A DNA stretch of 64,000 bases from Paludibacteraceae bacterium (GTDB lineage: Bacteria > Bacteroidota > Bacteroidia > Bacteroidales > Paludibacteraceae). Under the pieces are notes generated by a model, which saw only the letters and a list, made by a program, of their open reading frames with translations, had not been told where the DNA came from and searched no databases. The stretch covers positions 1-64,000 of the forward strand of contig JAGCWA010000059.1 of assembly GCA_017962085.1 (NCBI GenBank), in the 5' to 3' direction. Made by a program: the position numbers and the translations under genes. This document shows positions 1-8,509 of this stretch, in pieces. Within the stretch, counting starts at the first letter, position 1. Each line of letters opens with the position of its first letter.

Positions 1-1908
1 GAGATTCGTAATTGTTACTCCATGCCGCTCAAAGGTGCGGACACGGAGCTGAAGGAGCGGTTCCTCACGGGTGAGATCGCGTATCTCCTGCAACAAGGGC
101 AGACGGAGCATGTCTGGGGCCAGAAAATCGGTGTGGACAAGCATCCAGTCTTCGATGGTGATACGGTCTATGGGTCGACTCCATGCCCGCAATCTTTCTC
201 AAATACGCAGAGTGACGAGGTGATAGCTCATGATTTAGACCATTGCGTCTGCAAGGCCTGTGGTTTCCGTGACACCACCTGTGTCTGCGAGCATGTCTAT
301 GATCATTGCTTCTGCATCTATTGTGGGGAGGCGAATCATGAGTTCGACAACTGCTATTGTGTCAACTGCAAGGTTAGGGATATTACTTGCACCAACCATG
401 AACACCGTTTCGAGAATTGTTATTGCGTCTGTGGAGAACATGACACAATTTCTGATTGTTGGTTCAACATATATACGGTGGAAGACTTTTTCGAGTTCGC
501 CCGGATAGTGAATGAGGTAAACCCGAGTCAGAATGCTCGGTTGATGAACGATATCGTGTTGAATGAGGAACACCAACTTACGGTTACTCCGGAATACGTG
601 TGGAATCCATCTGATCGTTGCCTAGCCACTTGGCCTGGTGCGGACTCATTGGCGTGGATTCATGGAAGCTTCATCTACAATACATATTCCGGCGTTTTTG
701 ATGGACAGAATCATGTGATAAGGGGTTTGTGCGGTATCCTTGAGTGGGGTGGCATTATAGAGTATATGGATGGTGGCGAAATAAGGAATGTCGGATTTGA
801 GGATGCGTTCCTTTCTGGTTGTGGATATTCCGCTATTGTGGCGGAAGCGTCGAACACAAAATTCACCAATTGTTATGTCACGGGGAATCTGTTTGCGTAT
901 TATGGAGATAATGGCGTTGCCTCTTTGGCGGCTCATTCAAAAGCTTGCTCGTTTGAAGGGTGTTATAATTTGGCGAAGATTATTTGTCCAGGCAGTTGTG
1001 CAGGTATTACTTGCGCCCAGGATGGGGCTGGTGACGTTTCAATAAATAGATGCTGGAATGCGGGTGATGTTATTTCGCAGTATGGTTGTCCTTCTGGATT
1101 GGTTTCGTTTAATCTTGGATTTGGAAGGGAGAGGGAAAGGCCTCGGAAAGCCACTTGTTCTATCTCAAATAGCTATAATTTGGGGGAAATCAAAGGATCT
1201 CCAAATATGACCTTTGGATCTGGTATCGTTTCATTCGACGCAAAGGATGTGGCTTATGATGACATCTATCTGGAAAATTGCTACAATGCAGGAATCGTTA
1301 GTGGCGAGGAGCACGATCCTTTTTGTGCTTCTCTTGAATTTGGAAATGTGGCTGATCATCTTCATTTCAGCAACTGTTATTATCTGGACAGTTGTGTGGC
1401 GGAGGGAAACATTTCACATGCCTATCCGGACTCTTTGGATGTGCATGCCATGTCCGCCGAGCAATTCGCCAATGGTGAAGTGTGCTATCGGTTGAACAAG
1501 GGTGTGACGGATGGCACGCAACCGTTCTACCAGAATCTGAACGAGGTGCGTGTGCGCCCTGTTCCGATGCGTCCTGCCCCTGTCACGGTGGATCCATACC
1601 CGGTGTTGGATAACTCCCACCTCACCGTCTACACTGACGGAGAGATCTATTACAATTACAAGACGGATATGGGCGTCGAGCGAACCTTCGATGACCCTGC
1701 TGGTCCATTGGTTTATGTGGTGGACCGCACCATATATGTCTGCAATGTGGAGGGACGTGTGCTCCTTTCCGACATGAACGGGCGGATCCTCTTCTCCCAG
1801 AAGGTGCAGAAGGAGGGAACCTCCTCGTGTGCGGAGATTCCGGTTCGTGACGCAGGCGCCTATCTGCTGGTGGTGAATGGTGCACCATGCAAGGTGGTGG
1901 CGAGGTGA
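1..1908 (+). CDS. Cysteine-rich GLUG-repeat surface protein with T9SS sorting domain (5' end outside window)
   Basis: The reading frame is open to base 1, so the ATG at 22 is internal and the gene is cut by the window edge; about 635 C-terminal residues are visible. Four parts follow. A KERFLTGEIAYLL segment, echoed later by AEQFANGEVCYRL, ends a GLUG-type block. A cysteine/histidine-rich stretch (bases 229-459) has repeats of the form H-x3-[DEN]-x-C-x-C, for example HDLDHCVC, HVYDHCFC, HEFDNCYC, HRFENCYC. A long run of NCY-type repeats (FTNCYVTG, FEGCYNLA, ISNSYNLG, LENCYNAG, FSNCYYLD) fits a GLUG beta-helix. The last ~70 residues (VEGRVLLSDMNGRILFS ... DAGAYLLVVNG ... KVVAR) have the pattern of a type A T9SS C-terminal domain. 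It is therefore probably exported by the Por system and anchored on or released from the surface. The ligand is unknown; the cysteine repeats could bind metal, which is inference. Confidence 0.8.
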   Translation, partial: EIRNCYSMPLKGADTELKERFLTGEIAYLLQQGQTEHVWGQKIGVDKHPVFDGDTVYGSTPCPQSFSNTQSDEVIAHDLDHCVCKACGFRDTTCVCEHVYDHCFCIYCGEANHEFDNCYCVNCKVRDITCTNHEHRFENCYCVCGEHDTISDCWFNIYTVEDFFEFARIVNEVNPSQNARLMNDIVLNEEHQLTVTPEYVWNPSDRCLATWPGADSLAWIHGSFIYNTYSGVFDGQNHVIRGLCGILEWGGIIEYMDGGEIRNVGFEDAFLSGCGYSAIVAEASNTKFTNCYVTGNLFAYYGDNGVASLAAHSKACSFEGCYNLAKIICPGSCAGITCAQDGAGDVSINRCWNAGDVISQYGCPSGLVSFNLGFGRERERPRKATCSISNSYNLGEIKGSPNMTFGSGIVSFDAKDVAYDDIYLENCYNAGIVSGEEHDPFCASLEFGNVADHLHFSNCYYLDSCVAEGNISHAYPDSLDVHAMSAEQFANGEVCYRLNKGVTDGTQPFYQNLNEVRVRPVPMRPAPVTVDPYPVLDNSHLTVYTDGEIYYNYKTDMGVERTFDDPAGPLVYVVDRTIYVCNVEGRVLLSDMNGRILFSQKVQKEGTSSCAEIPVRDAGAYLLVVNGAPCKVVAR

Positions 1909-1936
1909 TGAGCCGGCACATTTGACCGAACATATG

Positions 1937-1978
1937 TCACTCCGCAGGAAGAGACTTCCTCTTCTTGCGGGGTGATTT
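1937..1978 (+). terminator. Rho-independent terminator after the GLUG-repeat gene
   Basis: CCGCAGGAAGAG and CTCTTCTTGCGG form a long GC-rich hairpin with flanking TCAC/GTGA pairs, followed by TTTGTCTTTT. It begins 28 bases after the stop codon. Confidence 0.75.
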
Positions 1979-1983
1979 GTCTT

Positions 1984-2126
1984 TTATTGGGCTGTACTGT
2001 AGGGGTTGCCTGATTTTTGGCAACGGTTGAATTTACTTTCTATTATACCTTTTGTTTCGACCCATGTTTCATGGGAACGCTTGACTTTGTTGTCTATCAA
2101 TGCTTTTTTTCTTCGCTTGTTAGCAT
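1984..2126 (-). pseudogene. Frameshifted, truncated HEPN-domain gene (remnant)
   Basis: On the minus strand an ATG at 2126-2124 overlaps the stop of the nucleotidyltransferase gene (ATGCTAA) and reads MLTSEEKK. It runs into a stop after a run of seven A. One extra A in that run would continue into ALIDNKVKRSHETW and then VETKGIIESKFN, the usual N-terminal helix pattern of HEPN partners of MNT proteins (SEERKALI..R..RA..TL.EA). A second shift near 2030 would restore VAKNQATP..YSTA, which resembles the V.NR.YYA.FHA helix, and then the frame ends. The R-x4-6-H catalytic region is absent. I read this as a decayed HEPN gene once coupled to the MNT gene. Only about 45 codons remain, so the family call rests on a short stretch plus the conserved gene order. 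Confidence 0.6.
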
Positions 2127-2443
2127 AATACGACTCCTTCCCTTGCAATGTTTTCGTAAAATGGTGTGCCCCTCCGTCGAGACCATTCCGAGCGTGTGTA
2201 AATTTTAGGGCTGAAATAGGTGCCATATTCCCACCCCAATTCAACAAATGGGTAGGCGTATGTGCTAAATGCGTCTTGGTTTGTCTGATCATCGTTGAGC
2301 AAAATGAGCAAATCCCAGTCAGACTCCTCATGTGCGTCGTTGCGTGCTTGGGACCCAAACAGAATGAGTCGGGTGCCACTAGGCAGCACCTTCAATCCGA
2401 GGGATTGTATCGATCTGAATATGAGGTCTCTTCTCGTTTCCAT
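2120..2443 (-). CDS. MntA-like minimal nucleotidyltransferase
   Basis: This 107-residue protein carries the polymerase-beta-fold signature GS-x10-D-x-D: G30-S31, ten residues, then D42-W-D44, within LILFGSQARNDAHEESDWDL. Length and motif match MNT proteins of the HEPN/MNT pairs, in which MNT acts as antitoxin by AMPylating the HEPN RNase (family knowledge). The next gene on the same strand overlaps its stop codon and is a broken HEPN remnant, so this copy may be an orphan antitoxin. The ATG at 2443 gives a complete domain. The catalytic motif is intact, so activity may be retained even though the partner is lost. Confidence 0.8.
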   Translation of the reverse strand: METRRDLIFRSIQSLGLKVLPSGTRLILFGSQARNDAHEESDWDLLILLNDDQTNQDAFSTYAYPFVELGWEYGTYFSPKIYTRSEWSRRRGTPFYENIAREGVVLC

Positions 2444-2481
2444 AATTTGGTGATATTCATCTGTTTGTGGAATATCAAGGA

Positions 2482-2489
2482 CAAATATA
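2482..2489 (-). promoter_or_regulatory. Possible -7 box for the MNT gene
   Basis: On the minus strand TATATTTG matches the Bacteroidetes TAnnTTTG element, 39 bases before the ATG at 2443. No good -33 TTG is seen at the right distance, so support is weak. Confidence 0.35.
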
Positions 2490-2555
2490 TGAATTTTTAT
2501 TGTTCGGAGATGCTAAAAAAGATTTTTGTGCCGTTTTTTCGGTATTGTACCATAT

Positions 2556-2592
2556 GTGAAAAAGGAGACTCTGAGAACTCAGAATCTCCTTT
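2556..2592 (-). terminator. Terminator downstream of tyrS
   Basis: AAAGGAGA-TCTGAG pairs with CTCAGA-TCTCCTTT around a TT loop. On the minus strand the hairpin is followed by a T run, on the plus strand it is not, so it fits the 3' end of tyrS about 60 bases away. Confidence 0.65.
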
Positions 2593-2652
2593 GATTTGGT
2601 GTCACTTCACAATAACGAGTTCCTAATGAACCTCAATTAATTGTGTCGCTTG

Positions 2653-3948
2653 TTATTTGCAGATCAGCAAGAAATAATTCTTCTTGCCTTTTTGAACCAA
2701 TATGTACTTGTCGTTCAGAAGGGATGCGCTGTCGATGGTGGTGTCGAAATCCGCCAACTTCTCTTTGTTCACGGAGACGCCGCCGCCTTGAACTAGTTTC
2801 CTCAACTCACCTTTGGAAGGGAAGATGGCCGCCTTCTCGGTGAAGAGCTCGGCTACTTTCACGCCTTGCTTGATCTCTTCCAGCGACACCTCGAATTGCG
2901 GAACGCCCTCGAATACGGAGAGGAGCGTCTCCTCGTCCAATTTCTTCAGCGCGTCGGAAGTTGCGTTGCCGAACAGAATGTTGGAGGCCTCTACCGCAGC
3001 GTTGTAGTCCTCCTCGGAGTGCACCATGATGGTGATCTCCTTGGCCAATCTCTTCTGGAGCGGACGCAGGTGCGGAGCCTCTTTCTGCTCTTGGATGAGC
3101 GCGTCGATCTCCTCGTGAGGGAGGCTGGTGAAGATCTTGATGTATTTCTCGGCGTCCTCGTCAGACACGTTCAGCCAGAATTGGTAGAACTTGTAAGGCG
3201 AGGTGTATCGCTTGTCCAACCATACGTTGCCGGACTCCGTCTTTCCGAACTTCTTACCGTCTGCCTTCGTGATGAGCGGGCAGGTGAGGGCGAACGCCTC
3301 GTTGCCTGTCACTTTGCGGATCATCTCGGTTCCGGTGGTGATGTTGCCCCATTGATCCGCGCCACCCAATTGGAGTTTGCAGTTCTTGTGGCTGTTCAGG
3401 TATACGAAGTCATATCCTTGGAGCAATTGGTAGGAGAATTCGGTGAAGGACATTCCGTCCGCACCGTTCTCGCCCGTGAAACGTCTCTTCACGGAGTCTT
3501 TCGACATCATGTAGTTTACCGTGATGAGCTTACCCACGTTCCTGATAAAATCGAGGAAGGTGAAGTCCTTCATCCAGTCGTAGTTGTTCACCAGTTCGGC
3601 CGCGTTCTCCGCCTTGCTGTTGAAGTCGAGGAATTTCTCCAACTGTTTCTTGATGCACTCTTGGTTGTGGCGCAGCCTAGGCTCGTCGATGAGGACACGC
3701 TCCTGCGACTTTCCGGAAGGGTCTCCGATCATACCCGTGGCACCTCCGATGAGGGCGATTGGCTTGTGACCGCTGCGTTGGAAGTGACGAAGCATCATCA
3801 CTCCGACCAGGTGACCGATGTGCAGGGAATCTGCCGTAGGGTCGATGCCCAAGTAAGCGGTTGTCATCTCTTTCTTCAGTTGTTCTTCAGTGCCTGGGGT
3901 CATGTCCTGAATCATCCCACGCCATTTAAGTTCTTCGACAAAATTCAT
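2653..3948 (-). CDS. tyrS: Tyrosyl-tRNA synthetase
   Basis: Class I aminoacyl-tRNA synthetase that charges tRNA-Tyr in the cytoplasm. The start [16 protein letters not shown] (ATG at 3948) is the usual family N-terminus; a further in-frame ATG at 3978 would add ten residues ([10 protein letters not shown]) not typical of TyrRS. HIGH appears as SLHIGHLVG at residues ~41-49, followed by the [13 protein letters not shown] substrate-binding segment. The KMSKS equivalent is [10 protein letters not shown]. The C-terminal ~70 residues ([18 protein letters not shown]) form the S4-like RNA-binding domain. At 431 residues it is full length for the bacterial TyrRS family. It is monocistronic, divergent from efp, with its own terminator. 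Confidence 0.97.
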   Translation of the reverse strand: MNFVEELKWRGMIQDMTPGTEEQLKKEMTTAYLGIDPTADSLHIGHLVGVMMLRHFQRSGHKPIALIGGATGMIGDPSGKSQERVLIDEPRLRHNQECIKKQLEKFLDFNSKAENAAELVNNYDWMKDFTFLDFIRNVGKLITVNYMMSKDSVKRRFTGENGADGMSFTEFSYQLLQGYDFVYLNSHKNCKLQLGGADQWGNITTGTEMIRKVTGNEAFALTCPLITKADGKKFGKTESGNVWLDKRYTSPYKFYQFWLNVSDEDAEKYIKIFTSLPHEEIDALIQEQKEAPHLRPLQKRLAKEITIMVHSEEDYNAAVEASNILFGNATSDALKKLDEETLLSVFEGVPQFEVSLEEIKQGVKVAELFTEKAAIFPSKGELRKLVQGGGVSVNKEKLADFDTTIDSASLLNDKYILVQKGKKNYFLLICK

Positions 3949-3991
3949 TTTATATGATTCTAATAGTTTTTGATACAATTGTTATGGGGGT

Positions 3992-3999
3992 GCAAAGTT
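3992..3999 (-). promoter_or_regulatory. -7 box of the tyrS promoter
   Basis: TAACTTTG on the minus strand, 43 bases before the tyrS ATG, fits TAnnTTTG. The -33 region (GTT) is weak. Confidence 0.45.
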
Positions 4000-4050
4000 A
4001 GCAATTCTTTTCCCAACGAAAACCACTTTGTCTCTTTTTGTGAACTTTTA

Positions 4051-4082
4051 TTGTGTGTTTTTCAGATTTTAAACTAAATTCG
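4051..4082 (+). promoter_or_regulatory. efp promoter
   Basis: TTG at 4051, 21 bases, then TAAATTCG at 4075-4082 fits the Bacteroidetes -33/-7 pattern. It lies 38 bases before the efp start, in the divergent tyrS/efp intergenic region. Confidence 0.6.
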
Positions 4083-4120
4083 CGGTGATTTATAAGTCGT
4101 AATCAAAATTTTGTATCAGT

Positions 4121-4687
4121 ATGATAAATGCACAAGACATCAAGAACGGAACTTGCATCCGCATGGATGGAAAACTCTATTTCTGTATCGAGTTCCTGCA
4201 TGTAAAGCCAGGTAAGGGAAACACCTTTATGCGTACCAAGTTGAAAAACGTTGTCAACGGACTCGTTGTGGAGAAACGTTTCAACATCGGTGAGAAATTG
4301 GAGGACGTTCGTGTAGAGCGCCGCGAGCACCAATATTTGTATCAGGAGGGTGAGGATTACATCTTCATGAACCAGGAGACTTTCGAGCAGGTGCCTATCG
4401 CGCATGACTTGATCACAGGTGTTGAGTTCATGAAGGAAGGCGATATTGTACAGGTAGTGTTCGACGCCTCCACGGAATCCGTTCTTTTCGCCGAGATGCC
4501 GGTGAAGACTCCGTTGAAGATTACATACACGGAGCCAGGTTTGAAGGGCGACACCGCCACAAACACCTTGAAGCCAGCTACGGTCGAGACGGGTGCCACG
4601 GTACGTGTGCCTCTTTTCATCAACGAGGGCGAGACCATCTTGGTGGATACGCGCGACGGTTCTTACATCGAGCGTGTGAAAGCGTAG
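4121..4687 (+). CDS. efp: Translation elongation factor P
   Basis: At 188 residues this matches the usual EF-P length. It binds between the P and E sites of the ribosome and relieves stalling at polyproline stretches (family knowledge). The N-terminal KOW-like domain carries the tip loop KPGKGN with lysine at residue 32, the position that is modified in many bacteria. The C-terminal OB domains end in [12 protein letters not shown], the classical EF-P signature. It has its own promoter and is followed within 24 bases by a hairpin terminator, so it is likely monocistronic. No EpmA or EpmB gene is seen nearby, so the modification state of K32 cannot be read from this window. Confidence 0.97.
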   Translation: MINAQDIKNGTCIRMDGKLYFCIEFLHVKPGKGNTFMRTKLKNVVNGLVVEKRFNIGEKLEDVRVERREHQYLYQEGEDYIFMNQETFEQVPIAHDLITGVEFMKEGDIVQVVFDASTESVLFAEMPVKTPLKITYTEPGLKGDTATNTLKPATVETGATVRVPLFINEGETILVDTRDGSYIERVKA

Positions 4688-4710
4688 TCTCTAAGTAACC
4701 TTAATACATG

Positions 4711-4743
4711 AGGTGGGGACTCTCGGGTCTCCACCTCTTTTAT
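4711..4743 (+). terminator. efp terminator
   Basis: GGTGGGGAC and TCTCCACC arms around a short CTCGGG-type loop are followed by TCTTTTATTT. The hairpin overlaps a GTG codon at 4713 that would otherwise extend the methyltransferase, which argues for the later ATG as its start. Confidence 0.65.
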
Positions 4744-4748
4744 TTGAC

Positions 4749-5525
4749 ATGACGATCCATTATCTCAAAAATTACGTAAGGTATCTATTCTGTTCCCGTC
4801 ATTGGCGGGGATACGGCATCCATTCGCCCTTTGTCTTCGAGTTGTTCACCAAGGTGATTGAGGAGAAGCTGCCCTATTATAAGTATGGGTTGGTGGAGAA
4901 GGTGCGGAAGATATACCAGACATCCTCCAAGAGCCTAATCTTGGACGGAGAGGAGGTGAAGGTTCCCCGTCTTGCCAAGCGGCTCTCCATGGATCCCTCC
5001 CATGCCCAGGTGATGTTTCGGCTGGTCAACAAGTTCAAGCCGAAGAATGTGGTGGAGACAGGGATGGGGATGGGCATCACCTCGATGTATTTGGCCGCGC
5101 CCGATAGTCGGATTAATATGGTCACGATAGCGCAAGACCAATCGTTGGCGGAATTCGCCACCTCTTATATAAGGAAGGCCGGGTTCCAGAATGTGAAGGT
5201 GGAGGTCGGCGATACGGTGGAGCGATTGCCGGAAGTATTAGGAGCGATGGAGAGTCTGGATTTCCTCTATATGGGAGATTGTCAGGATGCGGAGGATGTC
5301 GAGAAACGACTGAACCTATGCCTGCCGAAGATGGGGGAGCAATCGGTGCTCGTCGTGTGCGGGATATACGAAAACGAGTCGATGACGGAGGCCTGGAGAC
5401 GCATTCAGGCGATGGAGAAGGTGCGGGTGACGTTGGACCTCTTCAAATACGGCATCGTCATCTTCGACGGCAAGCTGCAGAAGGAAGATTATTACCTTCG
5501 CTATTTCCCTGATTTCCATATCTAA
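4749..5525 (+). CDS. Class I SAM-dependent methyltransferase
   Basis: This 258-residue protein begins MTIHYLKNYVRYLF. The segment RGYGIHSPFVFEL near residue 25 is the conserved N-terminus of a Bacteroidetes O-methyltransferase-like family. The SAM-binding glycine motif is VVETGMGMGITSMYLA, followed by acidic VTIAQDQSLAEFA and LDFLYMGDC, in place of the usual LDLVFIDG. The substrate is not recognisable. I chose the ATG at 4749 because the upstream in-frame GTG at 4713 lies inside the efp terminator. It stands alone between efp and the DUF2795 gene. Confidence 0.8.
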   Translation: MTIHYLKNYVRYLFCSRHWRGYGIHSPFVFELFTKVIEEKLPYYKYGLVEKVRKIYQTSSKSLILDGEEVKVPRLAKRLSMDPSHAQVMFRLVNKFKPKNVVETGMGMGITSMYLAAPDSRINMVTIAQDQSLAEFATSYIRKAGFQNVKVEVGDTVERLPEVLGAMESLDFLYMGDCQDAEDVEKRLNLCLPKMGEQSVLVVCGIYENESMTEAWRRIQAMEKVRVTLDLFKYGIVIFDGKLQKEDYYLRYFPDFHI

Positions 5526-5580
5526 CGGGGCGGACGGAAAAAATAAATTCAATTTTCCACATAATTTTTCGCTCAATTTG

Positions 5581-5610
5581 TTGTTAGTACTGAAAAAAGG
5601 TATATTTTTG
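5581..5610 (+). promoter_or_regulatory. Promoter of the DUF2795 gene
   Basis: TTG at 5581-5583, 19 bases, then TATTTTTG at 5603-5610 fits the Bacteroidetes consensus, 40 bases before the ATG at 5651. Confidence 0.6.
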
Positions 5611-5650
5611 CAGACCTCAATATGAGGATAAGTTTTAATTCTTTTTCGTT

Positions 5651-5872
5651 ATGTATTGGACATTAGAGTTAGCTTCAAAATTGGAAGATGCGCCGTGGCC
5701 AGCCACGAAGGATGAGCTTGTGGACTATGCGGTGCGTTCGGGAGCCCCTCTTGAGGTTTTGGAGAACTTGCAGGAAATGGAGGACGAGGGGGAGATATAT
5801 GAGAGCATCGAGGACATATGGCCCGATTATCCCAGCAAGGAAGATTTCCTCTTCAACGAGGAAGAGTATTAA
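5651..5872 (+). CDS. DUF2795-family small acidic protein
   Basis: This 73-residue protein (MYWTLELASKLEDAPWPATKDEL ...) matches the layout of the DUF2795 family. The family is short, widespread in Bacteroidetes, and features a WPATKDEL-type helix start and a very acidic C-terminus (SIEDIWPDYPSKEDFLFNEEEY). It has no signal peptide, so it should be cytoplasmic. The function is not established. It has its own promoter. The 156 bases after it, before porP, contain only A/T-rich sequence with no further gene that I can see. Confidence 0.85.
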   Translation: MYWTLELASKLEDAPWPATKDELVDYAVRSGAPLEVLENLQEMEDEGEIYESIEDIWPDYPSKEDFLFNEEEY

Positions 5873-6028
5873 AAATTATTAAAAAAAATATTATACTAAT
5901 TCATTGAAATTAAACGACATGAGTTTTAAATATCGGGAAAAGCCGAAAAAAATGAGGTCGATAATTTGTGAATTAATGTAAAAACTAGTAATATTGTTGT
6001 CGATTTTCTTGAGACTGGCAGTTGAAAT

Positions 6029-7009
6029 ATGAGGGAAAGGCAGTACATATTAGTCGTTTTTTTTCTGTGTATTTCAATTTTGAGTTCGAAGGCTCAGATG
6101 AGTCCACAATTCAGTCAGTATATGGAAGTCCCAACGACCACGAACCCGGCCGCAGTAGCGGAGGAGGAGATGATAAGTGTGTTTGGCGTCTATAGGAGAC
6201 AGTGGGCAGGGTTTAGTGGTGGACCGCAGGATGTTTATTTCTCGTTGACCGCACCATTTAAGGTCGGGGAAACTAAACATGGTGCTGGATTAGTCTTTTC
6301 AAGTGATGAGATAGGTTTATTTAAAAACCAGAGCGTTCTTTTACAATATTCGTATAAAACGAAACTTTGGGGTGGAAGGTTGAGTCTTGGATTAGGAGTA
6401 GGTTTTTTGAACCATACTTTTGACAAGGAGAGTGTTGATATGACAGGCGGTGGTGAGAAAGTGTTGAGCGGTGATGATTTCCACAAGGAGAGTGATCCAT
6501 TTGTTTCGAGTTTCACGGCAGAAGGGAGTAGCGATGTGCTATTTGATGCCTCGTTTGGTGTTTTATATGCGCAGGATCAGTATTACATTGGGCTATCCGC
6601 CTTGCATTTGAACTCAGGAACCATTGATTTAGGAAACGAGTTGTACGGAATGTATGTTCCCCGGACAATTTATTTGACGGGGGGATACAATTTTTCGACC
6701 TCTAATCCGTTGATTACTTTGACGCCGTCTTCGCTGATAAAAACAGATTTCTGTTCTTGGCAAGCGGAGGTTTCGGGAATATTAGAATATTCTAAAAGAG
6801 TGAGAGGAGGAATTTCATATCGTTTTGGGGATGCTTTCGTATTCATTTTTGGAATGGATGTGATAAGTGGACTCCAAGTAGGTTATTCTTATGATTTGCC
6901 CACATCGAAATTGATTAGGTCGGGGGGAAGTCATGAAGTCTATTTGCGTTATAGTTTCAAGCCTCAGTTCACTAAAAAGAACAAATATAAGAGTGATCGA
7001 ATATTGTAG
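6029..7009 (+). CDS. porP: PorP/SprF-family T9SS outer-membrane protein
   Basis: This 326-residue protein has a signal peptide (LVVFFLCISILSSKAQ) and the family opening Q-x-SPQFSQYMEVPTTTNPA. After that come VYRRQWAGFSGGPQ and repeated amphipathic strands (GAGLVFSSDEIGLFKNQS, YSYKTKLWGGRLSLGLGVGF) typical of the PorP/SprF beta-barrel. The family links the T9SS periplasmic ring to the outer membrane or to particular cargo. It sits 51 bases upstream of porK, in the same order as the Porphyromonas gingivalis por cluster, so co-transcription is likely. PorP paralogues exist outside the core, but the location favours the core component. Confidence 0.92.
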   Translation: MRERQYILVVFFLCISILSSKAQMSPQFSQYMEVPTTTNPAAVAEEEMISVFGVYRRQWAGFSGGPQDVYFSLTAPFKVGETKHGAGLVFSSDEIGLFKNQSVLLQYSYKTKLWGGRLSLGLGVGFLNHTFDKESVDMTGGGEKVLSGDDFHKESDPFVSSFTAEGSSDVLFDASFGVLYAQDQYYIGLSALHLNSGTIDLGNELYGMYVPRTIYLTGGYNFSTSNPLITLTPSSLIKTDFCSWQAEVSGILEYSKRVRGGISYRFGDAFVFIFGMDVISGLQVGYSYDLPTSKLIRSGGSHEVYLRYSFKPQFTKKNKYKSDRIL

Positions 7010-7059
7010 TAAAGTAGTAAATAATAACAAATGACAAAGACAATAAAGTAGTTTATATC

Positions 7060-8463
7060 ATGAAAAAGCTGTTTATTATTTCATTAGTCGCCGTCCTTCT
7101 CGCTGCTTGCAGTGGAGAAAATGGAGAATTGGTGGGAGTTTACAACAAATCTTGGAAGGAGCCGGTGCCTTACGGTATGCTGTACATCAGACGTGGTTCT
7201 TTCACGATGGGTCAGAACGACCAGGATGCGAACTGGGCGATGTCGTCCCAATCCCGTACGGTTTCTCTGGATGCGTTCTGGATGGATGAGACGGAGATCA
7301 CGAACGGTGAGTACCGTCAGTTCGTGTATTGGGTGCGTGACTCAATCGCAAGGGAGAAATTGGCTGATGTCGACGAGTCCTACAAGATTTACCAAGACAA
7401 GAATGGTAATGAATTGGAGACTCCAAGATTGAATTACAAGAAGAAAATTCCTTGGAGCAAGCAAACAGAGGACCAGAAAGCCACCTTGGATAGTATGTAC
7501 TATCAAGGAGAGGACAAGATCGACTTCGCTCCTGAGGTAAATGCGGCTATCTATATGTACAAATACGCATGGGTGGATTACATCCAGGCAGCCAAGAAGG
7601 AGAACAAGTTTGATCCGTTGTTGGGCCGTTACAACCGTAGCATCGCTGGCCTTGGCAAGACGAAGGATAGTGCTGATGTGATGGTGAAGAAGGATACGAC
7701 GATTTACAATGAAAAGGGCGAGATTCAAAACATCACGGTATACCGCGAGTTGAAGCACCGTTCCGACTTCATCTCTGTGAAGCGTGTGAACATCTATCCT
7801 GATACGTTGTGCTGGATCCGTGACTATACGTATGCATACAACGAGCCATACATGAAGATGTATTTCGCTCACCCAGGTTATGGAGAGTATCCTGTTGTGG
7901 GTGTTTCTTGGGAGCAAGCTCAGGCATTCTGCCATTGGAGAACTTATTTGTTCAATTCATATCAAGTTGCCAACAAGGGCGTGAGGGTTCAGGATTACCG
8001 ACTCCCGACCGAGGCTGAGTGGGAATATGCAGCTCGTGGTGGCAAGGATTTGTCTATGTACCCTTGGGGAGGTAACTATATCCGTACTGCGAAAGGTTGT
8101 TTCTTGGCTAACTTCAAGCCACAGAGAGGTAACTATACGGACGATGGATATTTGATCGCTTCTAAGGTAGCTTCTTACCCACCGAATGAGTACGGTTTGT
8201 ACGACATGGCCGGTAACGTCGCGGAGTGGACTTCTTCCGCTTATCATGAGTCTAACTACTCTTTCGTACATGACTTGAACCCAAGTTATGATTACAACGC
8301 GAAGAGCTCTGACCCGGATGTGATGAGACGTAAGGTAATCCGTGGTGGTTCATGGAAGGATGTTGGTATCTTCTTGCAGTGTGGTGTCCGCACGTACGAG
8401 TACCAAAACGAGAACCGCTCTTTCTTAGGTTTCAGATGTGTTCGTAGTTATATCGGCGAGTAA
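7060..8463 (+). CDS. porK: T9SS ring lipoprotein PorK/GldK
   Basis: At 467 residues this has a lipoprotein signal (LISLVAVLLAAC context, lipobox LLAAC) and the formylglycine-generating-enzyme-like fold typical of GldK/PorK. Visible parts are MLYIRRGSFTMGQND, WMDETEITNGEYRQFV, PVVGVSWEQAQAFCHWR, YRLPTEAEWEYAARGG, GLYDMAGNVAEW and the C-terminal FLGFRCVRS. PorK forms the periplasmic ring with PorN under the outer membrane (family knowledge). It is not a sulfatase activator: position directly before porL-porM-porN settles the assignment. Spacing to porL is 46 bases. Confidence 0.96.
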   Translation: MKKLFIISLVAVLLAACSGENGELVGVYNKSWKEPVPYGMLYIRRGSFTMGQNDQDANWAMSSQSRTVSLDAFWMDETEITNGEYRQFVYWVRDSIAREKLADVDESYKIYQDKNGNELETPRLNYKKKIPWSKQTEDQKATLDSMYYQGEDKIDFAPEVNAAIYMYKYAWVDYIQAAKKENKFDPLLGRYNRSIAGLGKTKDSADVMVKKDTTIYNEKGEIQNITVYRELKHRSDFISVKRVNIYPDTLCWIRDYTYAYNEPYMKMYFAHPGYGEYPVVGVSWEQAQAFCHWRTYLFNSYQVANKGVRVQDYRLPTEAEWEYAARGGKDLSMYPWGGNYIRTAKGCFLANFKPQRGNYTDDGYLIASKVASYPPNEYGLYDMAGNVAEWTSSAYHESNYSFVHDLNPSYDYNAKSSDPDVMRRKVIRGGSWKDVGIFLQCGVRTYEYQNENRSFLGFRCVRSYIGE

Positions 8464-8509
8464 TTTTTTGATGAGATAACATATTATTAACCTTAAAATA
8501 TTTATTAAA

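Noticed and set aside
22-1908. Complete gene starting at the ATG at base 22
   Set aside because: Bases 1-21 continue the same frame (EIRNCYS, a GLUG-like repeat end) and there is no signal peptide, so the real start is outside the window.
2866-3957. 363-codon open frame on the plus strand
   Set aside because: It lies wholly antisense to tyrS, is unusually rich in Val/Leu/Arg as expected of a mirror of coding sequence, and has no recognisable motif.
7060-8463. Formylglycine-generating sulfatase-activating enzyme
   Set aside because: The fold is the same, but the lipoprotein signal and the position before porL-porM-porN identify PorK/GldK.
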